In this document: piece after piece, positions 8,510 to 17,273 of the stretch
How positions within the stretch are numbered: position 1 is the stretch's first letter
Layout of the letters: every line of letters begins with the position of its first letter
Source: Paenibacillus sp. MAHUQ-63
Lineage (GTDB): Bacteria > Bacillota > Bacilli > Paenibacillales > NBRC-103111
Assembly: GCF_028765165.1 (NCBI RefSeq)
Contig: NZ_JARADB010000002.1
Span: 620,001 to 684,000 of the forward strand
DNA length: 64,000 nucleotides
Direction of reading: 5' to 3'
The notes under the pieces: generated by a model
Seen by the model: only the letters and a program-made list of their open reading frames with translations
Told to the model about the DNA's origin: nothing
Databases searched by the model: none
Translations under genes and position numbers: made by a program

Positions 8510-9217
8510 ATGGGGTTGTTGTGGGTTGCGCTTATCATTGTTGTAGTTCTCATGGTCATCCTCATAGTGCTATTAAGCTTCATCCGGGGAGAATTTTATT
8601 TCTCCAGGGTCAAGGATAATGACACTCTTTCTGTGGAAGTGCGTGCGCTTTTTGGGCTAGTCCGCTATCGATACGTCATTCCCATTATACAGTTCAAAGG
8701 ATTTACGAAAGGGATTCTGATCAAATCCGAGGTCGTCTCCAAAGCGGAAGCGAAGCTGAAAGATGAAAGCAAGGATCACATTACCAAAGAGAAAGTGATC
8801 ACCTACTTCAAGGAAGCCAAAGACGCGCTTGTACATACGTTGAATCTGTATGATTGGATGAAACAGACGCTCGCCAAAGTTCAGTGTACGGAGCTGAAGT
8901 GGATCACCCGCCTCGGGATCGGCGATGCGCCGGAAACCGCCATTACGACGGGAATCGTATGGGGGATCAAATCTTCGCTGCTCGGTTTTACGATGCGGTA
9001 TGTTCAGTTAAAGGCAACGCCGCGGATCGATGTCATTCCGCAATTCAATGAGAAAATTTTCTCCACCGAGGTGCGAGTGGCGGGTAGAATCCGCGTGTGG
9101 CATGTGATGTTTGCTGGGGTCAGACTTATGGCCAGAGCCTCCAAAGTGAAAGGCGGTATCCGGACGTGGATCAAATTAGCGCTCAAAGCGAGGTCCAGAC
9201 TCAAAACTGCGTCGTGA
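8510..9217 (+). CDS. DUF2953 membrane-anchored protein (YtfI-like)
   Basis: A 235-aa protein with one N-terminal membrane helix (GLLWVALIIVVVLMVILIVL), then a soluble region containing VRALFGLVRYRYVIP, typical of DUF2953. The biochemical role is unknown. Its place immediately before ytfJ matches the ytfI-ytfJ pair of B. subtilis and suggests a sporulation link. The start is uncertain: AAGGAGG at 8500-8506 leaves only 3 nt before the ATG at 8510, whereas TTG at 8516 has better spacing. The difference is two codons. Confidence 0.7.
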   Translation: MGLLWVALIIVVVLMVILIVLLSFIRGEFYFSRVKDNDTLSVEVRALFGLVRYRYVIPIIQFKGFTKGILIKSEVVSKAEAKLKDESKDHITKEKVITYFKEAKDALVHTLNLYDWMKQTLAKVQCTELKWITRLGIGDAPETAITTGIVWGIKSSLLGFTMRYVQLKATPRIDVIPQFNEKIFSTEVRVAGRIRVWHVMFAGVRLMARASKVKGGIRTWIKLALKARSRLKTAS

Positions 9218-9332
9218 TGTACATAAGGCTATTCCTCTAAGGGCACTCTAATAAAGAACCAATCTTGGTCTTTGATGTTTATACGTAGAGTGCCAGCTTT
9301 GCCAGGAGATAACGCTAAGGAGGAGTACACAC

Positions 9333-9827
9333 ATGTCAGAACATCCAATTCAAGGCCTTATGAAAGTCGCCATGGAAAATATTAAAGAAATGGTTGACGT
9401 GAACACGATTGTGGGCGATCCGGTAGAGACGCCCGATGGCAGTGTCATCATGCCGATCTCCAAAGTTGGATTCGGCTTCGCTGCCGGCGGCAGTGAGTTC
9501 GTGACCGACTCCGAAATTGAGATTGAGGGCGGCACGATTAATAAAAGCGATGCACTGAACGCGAAAGTCGCTCTTCCGTTCGGCGGCGGCAGCGGCGGCG
9601 GGGTATCGATTACGCCAATCGCCTTCCTCGTCGTCGGAAAGAACGGCGTGAAAGTCGTTCCGCTTGACAACCAGACCCATATTCTTGAGCGCTTGATCGA
9701 TTCCGCGCCGCAAGTTGTGGACCGGATTCAGTCGATGGTGAAAGGCTTCAATGCCAAATCCGGCACGATCGGTTCCACGGGGACAAACAATGTGACGAAT
9801 ATCGAGAACCAAAATTTTATCGTGTAA
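9333..9827 (+). CDS. ytfJ: Sporulation protein YtfJ (GerW family)
   Basis: Small spore protein family; GerW/YtfJ is needed for response to some germinants in B. subtilis. The 164 residues include KEMVDVNTIVGDPVE, VIMPISKVGFGFAAGGSEF and a glycine-rich loop FGGGSGGGVSITPIAFLVV, all family hallmarks. AAGGAGGAG lies 9 nt before the ATG. The intergenic region before it has an inverted repeat (GGCACTCTA near 9242 with TAGAGTGCC near 9286) without a T-run, of unknown role. Two terminators follow. Confidence 0.92.
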   Translation: MSEHPIQGLMKVAMENIKEMVDVNTIVGDPVETPDGSVIMPISKVGFGFAAGGSEFVTDSEIEIEGGTINKSDALNAKVALPFGGGSGGGVSITPIAFLVVGKNGVKVVPLDNQTHILERLIDSAPQVVDRIQSMVKGFNAKSGTIGSTGTNNVTNIENQNFIV

Positions 9828-9866
9828 TCGGGCTCGAGCTGCTTCATGCAGCTGCTCGCCCAAGAA

Positions 9867-9900
9867 GATCCTTGCCCAGTGGTGGGCAGGGATCTTTTTT
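9867..9900 (+). terminator. Terminator of ytfJ
   Basis: GATCCTTGCCCA (9867-9878) pairs with TGGGCAGGGATC (9883-9894, one G-T pair), followed by TTTTTT. Confidence 0.9.
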
Positions 9901-9947
9901 GAGGTATAGATGATTAAAGAACATTTTGAGAAGAAGCATAAGATCGG

Positions 9948-9981
9948 ACCGTCAGGGCGATATTCCCTGACGGTTTTTCTT
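9948..9981 (+). terminator. Second terminator-like hairpin
   Basis: A perfect 10-bp stem ACCGTCAGGG (9948-9957) with CCCTGACGGT (9965-9974), then TTTTCTT. It sits 48 nt after the ytfJ terminator, with no gene between. It may be a backup terminator. Confidence 0.75.
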
Positions 9982-10082
9982 AAGATATAAGAATTTATAA
10001 GTTTTGGGGTGACCGGGAGGTTACCCCTTATTTAAACTGCGGCGGGGCGAGGGAGCCGAGCTTTTCTTGGTCAGCCGCAGGT

Positions 10083-10283
10083 CGTAACTGGAATTTCTCC
10101 CGTTATTCGCGAGAAAATTAGCCCAGTTGTACGAATGAAGGGAATTCCTCCCGTTCATTCATCCCCATTTCGCGTAAAGGCTGCGAGTACGGGCTGAATA
10201 ACGGCAGGAATTCCTGTAATTCAGCATTCGAGCATCCGCCAGGCAGCATTTAACAGGAGAAATTCCCGCTATGGGCGGGACTC
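10083..10283. repeat. Block of four ACGGGA/GGAATTCC-type inverted repeats (copy B)
   Basis: Four imperfect palindromes at about 10084-10107, 10131-10161, 10194-10226 and 10250-10275, spaced about 45-65 nt apart. The third is the strongest: GCTGAAT and ATTCAGC flank CAGGAATTCCTG. The first unit is the reverse complement of the unit at 460-486, apart from minor differences. The gene-free stretch 9982-10480 otherwise holds only the dacB promoter. Confidence 0.7.
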
Positions 10284-10412
10284 TCGGTAGAGGCTTGGCT
10301 CTCTTAGAGGAGTCGAGCTTTCTTGCAGGTTGAAGGCAGTGCTGCGGCTAATGGACTGACGTGCGAGGGGTACCGGGTCAGTCGGTCGATCGTCCTCACT
10401 TCCGTTTAGAGG

Positions 10413-10440
10413 ACATATCCCGATTTTCCAAGCATATACT
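10413..10440 (+). promoter_or_regulatory. Candidate sigma-E (mother-cell) promoter of dacB-spmA-spmB
   Basis: ACATATC (10413-10419), a 13-nt spacer and CATATACT (10433-10440). This resembles the sigma-E consensus (ATATT, 13-15 nt, CATAcAnT). The homologous B. subtilis operon is sigma-E dependent, which agrees. Confidence 0.45.
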
Positions 10441-10488
10441 TGTACAAAGTTGTGTCTTGTCCAATAGTTTCGTAGTAGGGGGATTTCC

Positions 10489-11682
10489 ATGAAGAAACGA
10501 ATCAGATTCATCCTCATGTACAGCACCTTGATAGCTCTATTGTTGGCTCCGTGGGCGCAGGTGGAAGCGGCGCCTCCGGGCATAAGCACCCATGCGGTCG
10601 GCGCCTCGCTCATTGACGTGGAATCGGGCCGAATCCTCTACAGCCAAAAAGGGGACACGCCTATGCGCATCGCATCGTTGACGAAAATTATGACCGCGAT
10701 CATCGCGATTGAACAAGGCAAATTGAACGATATGGTGAAAGTGAGCAAAAATGCGTACGGCAAGGAAGGCTCCTCGATCTACTTGAAGCTTGGTGAGGAG
10801 ATGCGCATGCACGACATGCTCTACGGTTTGATGCTGCGCTCGGGCAATGATGCGGCCACTGCGATTGCCGAGCACGTCGGAGGGAGTGTCGAGGGCTTCG
10901 TTTACTTGATGAACGAAAAAGCCCGGATGCTGGGGATGGAGAACTCCCATTTCACGAATCCGTCCGGTCTTGACGAGGGCGAGGGGCATCGCGCTTCACC
11001 GAACGATATGGCGCGGCTTACGGCCTATGCGCTCAAAAATCCGGTGTTCAAGGAAATTGTGTCCACGAAGCTCAAAAAAGTGCCGAATCCGAATGAAGCT
11101 TGGGATTATTCGTGGTTGAACAAGAACAAGATGCTCTCGCTCTTCGAAGGCGCGGATGGAGTGAAGACAGGCTATACGAAGCTGGCGAAGCGTTGCCTGG
11201 TCTCTTCTGCGACGAGGGACGGGCAACAGCTTGCCGTCGTGACCCTGAACGATGGCGACGATTGGGCCGATCATGCTCGATTGCTGCAGTACGGCTTCAC
11301 TTATTTCCCGCTGCAGACGATCGTGAAGAAGGGGGAGGCCGTAGAGGGCACGCCATGGGTCGCCGGCCGAACGTTTTCCTATCCGTTAGCGGAAGGGGAA
11401 GCAGCCCGGCTGACTCGCAAAGTAACGCTGGTCGATCCGAATACGATGGATTATCGCTTGGCGGAGCGGGGAACGATGCAGTATTCGCTCGGCTCCCAGC
11501 TGATTCAGACGATCCCGATGTACGATAAAGGCAGCCCGCTGCTGCAAGCACAAAGCCAATCTGCGTTTTCCTTCCAAGAAAGCGGTCCGTACAAGGAGAC
11601 GCTGCTTGAGCACTATGGCCTGATTTGCCGGACACTGATTCAGGAGCTGTTTTCGGTATCCCGATCGGAATGGGCAGACTAA
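10489..11682 (+). CDS. dacB: D-alanyl-D-alanine carboxypeptidase, sporulation type (DacB/DacF family)
   Basis: Penicillin-binding serine peptidase that trims the terminal D-Ala from peptidoglycan stem peptides. Before spmAB it probably sets the cross-linking of spore cortex. A signal peptide (about 1-27, ending VEA) leads to the catalytic domain with S63-L-T-K66, SGN (118-120) and KTG (226-228). A beta-sandwich C-terminal domain follows. The 397 aa fit the family. AGGGGGA precedes the ATG. spmA follows after 35 nt. Confidence 0.92.
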   Translation: MKKRIRFILMYSTLIALLLAPWAQVEAAPPGISTHAVGASLIDVESGRILYSQKGDTPMRIASLTKIMTAIIAIEQGKLNDMVKVSKNAYGKEGSSIYLKLGEEMRMHDMLYGLMLRSGNDAATAIAEHVGGSVEGFVYLMNEKARMLGMENSHFTNPSGLDEGEGHRASPNDMARLTAYALKNPVFKEIVSTKLKKVPNPNEAWDYSWLNKNKMLSLFEGADGVKTGYTKLAKRCLVSSATRDGQQLAVVTLNDGDDWADHARLLQYGFTYFPLQTIVKKGEAVEGTPWVAGRTFSYPLAEGEAARLTRKVTLVDPNTMDYRLAERGTMQYSLGSQLIQTIPMYDKGSPLLQAQSQSAFSFQESGPYKETLLEHYGLICRTLIQELFSVSRSEWAD

Positions 11683-11717
11683 ATGGAGCTTTACCTAAGC
11701 GATAAGGAGGCCATCAT

Positions 11718-12317
11718 ATGGTGAACTGGATTTGGTTGTTTTTCATTGTCGTCGGCTTCGTCGTCGCGGCGCTGAACGGGAACGTGGAGGCAGTCACCCA
11801 GGCCGCCTTCGACGGTGCCAAGAGCGGTGTCACGGTTTGTTTCGGGCTGATCAGCGTGCTTGTCTTCTGGATGGGCATGATGCGGATCGCCGAGGACGCC
11901 GGTCTCTTGAGGAAGCTGGCCAAGCTTCTTCAGCCGGCTGTGCGCTTTCTATTCCCTAGCGTGCCGAAGGATCATCCCGCTATCGGCTATATCATGTCAA
12001 ACATGAGCGCCAATATTCTCGGGCTTGGCAATGCGGCGACTCCCATGGGGATCAAGGCGATGCAGGAGCTGCAGAAGCTGAATGATGACAAAGAAACGGC
12101 AAGCACGGCCATGTGTACGCTGCTTGCATTGAATACGTCCAGCATTACGCTCATCCCGACGACGCTGATAGCCATAAGGATGAGTTACAACTCCGTCAAT
12201 CCTGCGGAGATCGTTGGGACGACGCTGATTGCCACGATCATCTCGACAGCAGCCGCAATCTTTGTGGATCGCTGGTACCGAAGGTCTCGTTCTCCCATCC
12301 CTCCGTTGAAAGGGTGA
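11718..12317 (+). CDS. spmA: Spore maturation protein A
   Basis: Membrane protein of the nucleoside-recognition (Gate) family, needed with SpmB for full dehydration of the spore core in B. subtilis. The 199 residues start MVNWIWLFFIVVGFVVAA and include GLISVLVFWMGMMRIAEDAGLL and LGLGNAATPMGIKAM, the family signatures. ATAAGGAGG lies upstream of the ATG. The spmB ATG is 6 nt after its stop, and dacB is upstream in the same operon. Confidence 0.95.
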   Translation: MVNWIWLFFIVVGFVVAALNGNVEAVTQAAFDGAKSGVTVCFGLISVLVFWMGMMRIAEDAGLLRKLAKLLQPAVRFLFPSVPKDHPAIGYIMSNMSANILGLGNAATPMGIKAMQELQKLNDDKETASTAMCTLLALNTSSITLIPTTLIAIRMSYNSVNPAEIVGTTLIATIISTAAAIFVDRWYRRSRSPIPPLKG

Positions 12318-12323
12318 TTCCGT

Positions 12324-12857
12324 ATGTATGCCTTCGTATCGCTCATCTCCTCATGGGCTATTCCCGTCATGATTGTATTCATCCCGCTATATGCCGCTTA
12401 CCGGAAAGTGCCTGTGTACGAGTCGTTCGTTGACGGAGCGAAGGAAGGCTTCGATACGGCGATCAAAATCATTCCCCATCTCGTCGGGATGATGGTTGCG
12501 ATTTCGGTCTTCCGCGCTTCGGGGGCGATGGATTTATTGCTGGGCTGGATGCGCCCTTTCTTTCAGAGCATCGGCGTACCGACCGAGGTGCTGCCGCTGG
12601 CTATCTTGCGACCGATCACAGGGGCAGGCTCGCTCGCGTTCACGACGGATCTGATCGAACAGTTCGGACCCGATTCGATGATCGGACGGATCGCCTCAAC
12701 GGTTCAAGGAAGCACGGATACGACGCTCTATGTCATAACGGTCTATTTCGGAGCGATCGGAATCCGCAAAGCGAGTTATGCACTGAAGGTCGGGCTCATC
12801 TCGGATCTCGTCGGCTTCATCGCCTCGATTATCATCTGCTTTCTGGTATTTACTTAA
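12324..12857 (+). CDS. spmB: Spore maturation protein B
   Basis: Second half of the SpmAB pair; 177 aa of membrane helices with the Gate-domain signature. Segments include AFVSLISSWAIPVMI, PHLVGMMVAISVFRASGA, RPITGAGSLAFTTDL and STVQGSTDTTLYVITVYFGA. It works with SpmA in the mother cell on spore core dehydration. Its start is 6 nt after spmA, and the shadow of its Shine-Dalgarno (AAAGGGTGA) lies in the spmA stop region. Confidence 0.95.
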   Translation: MYAFVSLISSWAIPVMIVFIPLYAAYRKVPVYESFVDGAKEGFDTAIKIIPHLVGMMVAISVFRASGAMDLLLGWMRPFFQSIGVPTEVLPLAILRPITGAGSLAFTTDLIEQFGPDSMIGRIASTVQGSTDTTLYVITVYFGAIGIRKASYALKVGLISDLVGFIASIIICFLVFT

Positions 12858-12918
12858 GTGCCGCCCTTGTGATTTGCAGCCAACTCCGTTATCATAAGCA
12901 TGAGGTGAAAAGCGGATC

Positions 12919-13665
12919 ATGGAAAGACTGCAAAAAGTGTTAGCCGAAGCGGGGATCGCATCCCGCCGGAAATGTGAAGAGATCATCCTAGCTGGCCGCG
13001 TGCAGGTGAACGGGGAAGTTGTAACAACGCTTGGCGTAAAGGTGAACCCGGCTGAGGACGAAATTAAAGTCGATGGACGAGCCATCGGCCAACAGAAGAA
13101 GATTTATGTCATTTTACATAAGCCCAAAGGCGTCATTACGAGCGCAACGGATCCGGAGGGCCGTAAAGTAGTCACGGACTTCCTGCCGGGCATCAAGGAA
13201 CGGGTATATCCGGTCGGACGGTTGGATTATGATACGGAAGGTCTGCTTATCCTTACGAATGACGGCGAATTCGCCCATTTGCTGACGCATCCGAAGCACC
13301 ATGTGCCCAAAACGTATCAAGCTACGGTCAAAGGCGTTCCGCACGGTACGTTATTAGACAAGCTCAAAACGGGCATACAATTGGAAGACGGGATGACGGC
13401 GCCGGCCGAGGTGGAGTATGCGGATGTGAATTTGGACAAGAATGAATCGACAATCGAGATCACGATCTATGAAGGCAGGAATCGACAAGTTCGGAGAATG
13501 TTCGAGGCGATCAACTTCCCGGTGATCCGGCTCAAGCGCATCAAATTCGGACCGATCTTCCTGACCGGGCTGCCGCGATCGAAGTATCGCCACTTGACGC
13601 CCAAAGAGGTTGAGGAGCTTCGAAACGAAGCGTTCAAGACACATAACGTTCAAAAAGGCCAATAA
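12919..13665 (+). CDS. rluB: 23S rRNA pseudouridine synthase RluB
   Basis: Isomerises a specific uridine in helix 89 of 23S rRNA. An N-terminal S4 RNA-binding domain (MERLQKVLAEAGIASRRK through about residue 60) is followed by the RsuA-type catalytic domain. Its active-site motif is GRLDYDTEGLLILTNDG, with D as nucleophile, and EGRNRQVRRMFE comes later. The 248 aa are normal. AGGTGAAAAGCGG precedes the ATG. The TAA stop lies inside the terminator stem. Confidence 0.94.
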   Translation: MERLQKVLAEAGIASRRKCEEIILAGRVQVNGEVVTTLGVKVNPAEDEIKVDGRAIGQQKKIYVILHKPKGVITSATDPEGRKVVTDFLPGIKERVYPVGRLDYDTEGLLILTNDGEFAHLLTHPKHHVPKTYQATVKGVPHGTLLDKLKTGIQLEDGMTAPAEVEYADVNLDKNESTIEITIYEGRNRQVRRMFEAINFPVIRLKRIKFGPIFLTGLPRSKYRHLTPKEVEELRNEAFKTHNVQKGQ

Positions 13666-13682
13666 GAATTGGCCTTCTTTTC
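13655..13682 (+). terminator. Terminator overlapping the rluB stop codon
   Basis: AAGGCCAAT (13655-13663) pairs with ATTGGCCTT (13668-13676), followed by CTTTTC. The last codons and stop of rluB form the left arm. Confidence 0.85.
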
Positions 13683-13753
13683 GTTATAATAAGGATATTA
13701 CCATATGTTGAAAAAGCTAACATAGCTTAAGAAAAAAGCGAAGGTGATGGACC

Positions 13754-14287
13754 GTGGGTGCAAGAAAAAAATGGGTACAGATCGGTATTTTCGCGATCGT
13801 GCTTGTTATTGGCGTGTTTACCATTATTACCAATTTGTCGGCAGCCGGCGGCAAGAAATATCCGCAGGTCGGCGATAAAGCGACAAATTTCTCGCTTGTC
13901 GGACTGGATGGCAAGACGCATGATTTATCGGAATACAAAGGCAAGCCGGTTCTGATCAATTTCTGGGGGACTTTCTGTCCGCCATGCAAGGAAGAGATGC
14001 CGGCGCTTCAGAAGCAGTATGACAAATGGAGCAAGGAAGGCGTTGTTTTCCTGGAAGTCAACGTCGACAAGAATAAAGTTACCGTACAGAGCTTCATGGA
14101 CCAATACAGTTTGAATATGCCGGTTCTGCTGGACGCGAAGGAAGTCGTGCGCAAGCAATACGGCGTCATGGACTACCCGACGACGTTCTTCATCGGCAAG
14201 GACGGGAAGGTCGCCGTGAAAAAAATCGGTCAAATGACAGAGCCGTTTATCGATGAGACGCTGGCGCAGCTTGCAGGCAAGTCGTAG
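13754..14287 (+). CDS. resA: Thiol-disulfide oxidoreductase ResA (cytochrome c maturation)
   Basis: Membrane-anchored thioredoxin-fold protein that reduces apocytochrome c cysteines so heme can be attached by ResBC. One N-terminal helix (about 8-27) anchors it outside the membrane. The active site is C75-P-P-C78 in WGTFCPPCKEEMP; B. subtilis ResA has CEPC, so the acidic residue between the cysteines is replaced by proline here. The product has 177 aa. GTG start with AAGGTGATGG just upstream. TATAAT at 13685-13690 is present, without a good -35. Confidence 0.93.
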   Translation: MGARKKWVQIGIFAIVLVIGVFTIITNLSAAGGKKYPQVGDKATNFSLVGLDGKTHDLSEYKGKPVLINFWGTFCPPCKEEMPALQKQYDKWSKEGVVFLEVNVDKNKVTVQSFMDQYSLNMPVLLDAKEVVRKQYGVMDYPTTFFIGKDGKVAVKKIGQMTEPFIDETLAQLAGKS

Positions 14288-14318
14288 AAACGGTTCATAG
14301 AGTTATCGGGAGGTCGTC

Positions 14319-15980
14319 ATGTTTTACAACACCAAATGCGATTGTGGGCATCAGAATCCCACCGGCACAACGCTCTGCGAATCTTGCGGCAATCCGCTGA
14401 TTGATAGCGAAGGCCGAGATATTCTGGAAATGCGTTATGACGGGATGGCCCGCCGTTCACAGAAATCGAATCCCTCTCTGCTGGATAAAGTCTGGAATTT
14501 CTTCTCCTCGGTTAAAATAGCGGTATGGATCATTTTCATAACGCTCCTGGCGTCGGCTGTGGGAACGATCTATCCCCAAGAAAATACGTTCCTGGATATG
14601 GACCCTGCCCAATACTATGCGCAAAGCTACGGAAAGCTGGGGACGATCTATTATCAGCTCGGCTTTTCACATACGTTTAGTTCGTGGTGGTTCATCACCC
14701 TCTTGTTCATGATCGGTACTTCCCTCGTCATCTGTTCTCTGGACCGGGTGCTGCCGCTTTACCGGGCTTTATCGAAGCAGCAAATCCGCAAGCATCTCAA
14801 TTTCTTGACGAGACAGAAAGTGACGCTCGCCGCAGAGCTGCCTCCAGGCACGAATGAAACCGAATGGACGAATCAGTTCGGGGCAATTTTGCGCAAAAAA
14901 AACTACCGCGTACATACGGACGGATCGGCGCTGCTTGCGGAGAAATACCGTTTCAGCCGTTGGGGCCCTTATATCAATCATATCGGGCTGATTATTTTTC
15001 TCTTAGGCGTGCTTATGCGGAGCATCCCCGGTTGGCACATGGATGAATACATGGGCGTTCTCGAAGGGGAAACGAAACAAATTCCGCATACGTCTTATTT
15101 TATCAAGAATGAGAAGTTCACGTTAGAGCTTTATGATGAGAAGGAATTGCCGGAAAGCGTGAAGGCCAAAGGGCAGGTGGTCGCGAAGACGTATGAAACC
15201 AAAGCTGTCCTGTACCACTGTTCGGCCAATTGCGATGATCCCACCAAGGAACCGGTTCTGGAAGAAGTGCACAAAGCCGATATTTTGGTGAATCATCCTT
15301 TGAGTTACAAAGGCTTGCAAGCGTATCAATTTGATTATAAATACGCACCGCTGCTCATCTCGGTGAAGCCGACCCTGAGCAATCCGGCAACGGGAGAGCA
15401 GTACGGCAGTTTCGAGCTGCCGATGAACAACCCGAAGGATGTCTACAAGGTCGGCCCGTACACGCTGACGCTGAAAGGCTACTTCCCGGAATTCGGTCTC
15501 GAGAAGGGACAGCCGATTTCCAAGTCCAACGAGCCGAAGGCGCCGGCGTTTATTTTCTCGATTACCGGTCCGGGTCTTGCGGCCGCCGGCGAACCGTATT
15601 TGTATTTCCCGAGACAGATCGATAAAGAAGCATTCTCGCAGGATACCATTAACGGTGCGGTCGCCCAGAAGCTGAAGCTGTCCGTCGGTTCGATGGAAGG
15701 CGTGAAGCTGTCCGAATATACGACGTATTTGAATCTTCGGGTGGACAAGGCGATGCCGTATATTTGGGTTGGTTCCGCGATCTTCATGATCGGGGTCATT
15801 ATGGGCTTCTACTGGCAGCACCGCCGCATTTGGATCCGCATTGACGGAGGCAAGCTAACGCTTGGCGGACATACGAATAAGAACTGGTTCGGTTTGCGCA
15901 ACGAGGTTGCCGCAGCCTTGAAGAAAAATCATATCGAAGTATTGCCGAAATCATTAGATAATGGAGGGAATCAGGGGTGA
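14319..15980 (+). CDS. resB: Cytochrome c biogenesis protein ResB with an N-terminal zinc-ribbon-like extension
   Basis: With ResC it forms the system II heme delivery and ligation complex in the membrane. Unusually, it begins with four cysteines in zinc-ribbon spacing (C7, C9, C20, C23; CDCG ... CESCG) before the first membrane helix. Then come VWIIFITLLASAVGTIYP, a second helix pair, a large outer domain and a last helix near PYIWVGSAIFMIGVIM. The 553 aa are typical apart from the extension. GGGAGGTCGTC precedes the ATG. It overlaps resC by 4 nt. Confidence 0.93.
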   Translation: MFYNTKCDCGHQNPTGTTLCESCGNPLIDSEGRDILEMRYDGMARRSQKSNPSLLDKVWNFFSSVKIAVWIIFITLLASAVGTIYPQENTFLDMDPAQYYAQSYGKLGTIYYQLGFSHTFSSWWFITLLFMIGTSLVICSLDRVLPLYRALSKQQIRKHLNFLTRQKVTLAAELPPGTNETEWTNQFGAILRKKNYRVHTDGSALLAEKYRFSRWGPYINHIGLIIFLLGVLMRSIPGWHMDEYMGVLEGETKQIPHTSYFIKNEKFTLELYDEKELPESVKAKGQVVAKTYETKAVLYHCSANCDDPTKEPVLEEVHKADILVNHPLSYKGLQAYQFDYKYAPLLISVKPTLSNPATGEQYGSFELPMNNPKDVYKVGPYTLTLKGYFPEFGLEKGQPISKSNEPKAPAFIFSITGPGLAAAGEPYLYFPRQIDKEAFSQDTINGAVAQKLKLSVGSMEGVKLSEYTTYLNLRVDKAMPYIWVGSAIFMIGVIMGFYWQHRRIWIRIDGGKLTLGGHTNKNWFGLRNEVAAALKKNHIEVLPKSLDNGGNQG

Positions 15981-17236
15981 ATCTCAATTCCGTCAGCAGC
16001 ACCTTTTTGCTTATCGCCTTCTTCGTTTACCTGGTTGCGTTTCTGCTATTCGTCCTGTCGATCACAGGGAAGAAATGGAGCAACAGAGATCCGGAGAAGC
16101 ATCAGAAACAATGGGGGTTCGTCGCCTACCTGACCGCTGTACTCGGTTTTGCGTGCCAAGTCACCTTCTTCTTCACGAGATGGGCGGAAGCGGGGCATAT
16201 CCCAACCTCCAATATGTATGAATTCATGACGTTCTTAGGCATGATGATCATGTTTGCCTTCTTGATCGTCTACCTGATCTATCGTACGCCGGTGCTGGGG
16301 ATCTTCGCCTTGCCGATCGGCTTCATCATCATCGCTTACGCCTCGGTGTTCCCGAGCGAAGTTCAGCCGTTAATACCGGCTCTGCAAAGCTACTGGCTCA
16401 AAATTCACGTGACCACGGCGGCAGCCGGCGAGGCGTTCTTCGGAGTCGGTTTTGCCGGCGGGCTCATGTACCTCTTGCGTGCGGTTGACTACAAAGGAAC
16501 TTCCGAGACCGACAAACGCGAGCAGAGGGGCGTCGAGCTTACGCTCTTTTTCATCTTGATGCTGGTCGCCTTCATCGCGTCTATTTTCACATTCAACGGG
16601 TCCGGCTATAAAGCGGTATTCGCCAAAGAAGTGGTCGTCGTGGATGCGCAAGGCCAGCAGCAAACGAATACGACGAATGAAACGTATGTACTGCCGCCTA
16701 TCGTGCAGCCTTACGACACGAAAGTTGTAGAAATGAAGCCGTTTCTCGGCATGACCGAGCCTCTATTCACGGCGCCGTCCTGGATGGAAGGCGCAAGCGC
16801 AGGCCGTAAGCTGAATACGGTCATCTGGTCGGTACTCGGCGGGCTAGTGCTGTACGTTTTAGCACGGCTCGTCGCCCGCAAGCCATTGGGCGCTGCGATC
16901 GGTCCGGTCGTGAAAGGCATGGATCCCGAGGATCTCGATGAGATCTCTTACAGGGCGATTGCGATCGGCTATCCGATCTTTACGCTGGGCGCATTGATTT
17001 TCGCTATGATTTGGGCGCAGGAGGCCTGGGGCCGCTTCTGGGGCTGGGATCCCAAAGAGGTGTGGGCGCTTATCACCTGGCTATTCTACGCGGTGTTCCT
17101 GCACCTTCGCTTGTCCAAAGGGTGGCAGGGCAAGAAATCCGCTTGGCTCACGGTCATTGGCTTTATCGTGGTTATGTTTACGTTAGTTGGGGTAAACCTT
17201 GTTATTGCAGGGCTGCACTCCTATGCAGGTGTATAA
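15977..17236 (+). CDS. resC: Cytochrome c biogenesis protein ResC (CcsA/CcsB family)
   Basis: Multi-pass heme-handling partner of ResB. The tryptophan-rich WWD-type motif appears as WGRFWGWDPKEVWALITW (about residues 350-367), and conserved histidines lie in membrane loops (for example IHVTTAAAGEAF). The 419 aa include a longer outer loop after SIFTFNGSGYKAV than in short CcsA proteins. GTG start within the resB stop (GTGA), with GGAGGGAATC upstream, so translation is coupled. resD follows 37 nt later. Confidence 0.94.
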   Translation: MNLNSVSSTFLLIAFFVYLVAFLLFVLSITGKKWSNRDPEKHQKQWGFVAYLTAVLGFACQVTFFFTRWAEAGHIPTSNMYEFMTFLGMMIMFAFLIVYLIYRTPVLGIFALPIGFIIIAYASVFPSEVQPLIPALQSYWLKIHVTTAAAGEAFFGVGFAGGLMYLLRAVDYKGTSETDKREQRGVELTLFFILMLVAFIASIFTFNGSGYKAVFAKEVVVVDAQGQQQTNTTNETYVLPPIVQPYDTKVVEMKPFLGMTEPLFTAPSWMEGASAGRKLNTVIWSVLGGLVLYVLARLVARKPLGAAIGPVVKGMDPEDLDEISYRAIAIGYPIFTLGALIFAMIWAQEAWGRFWGWDPKEVWALITWLFYAVFLHLRLSKGWQGKKSAWLTVIGFIVVMFTLVGVNLVIAGLHSYAGV

Positions 17237-17273
17237 TTCATCGAACTTAATTCAGAGAAGGATGTGAAGCTCC

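Noticed and set aside
9242..9294. GGCACTCTA...TAGAGTGCC inverted repeat before ytfJ considered as a terminator
   Set aside because: No T-run follows, and the loop is long; left as a possible structural element only.
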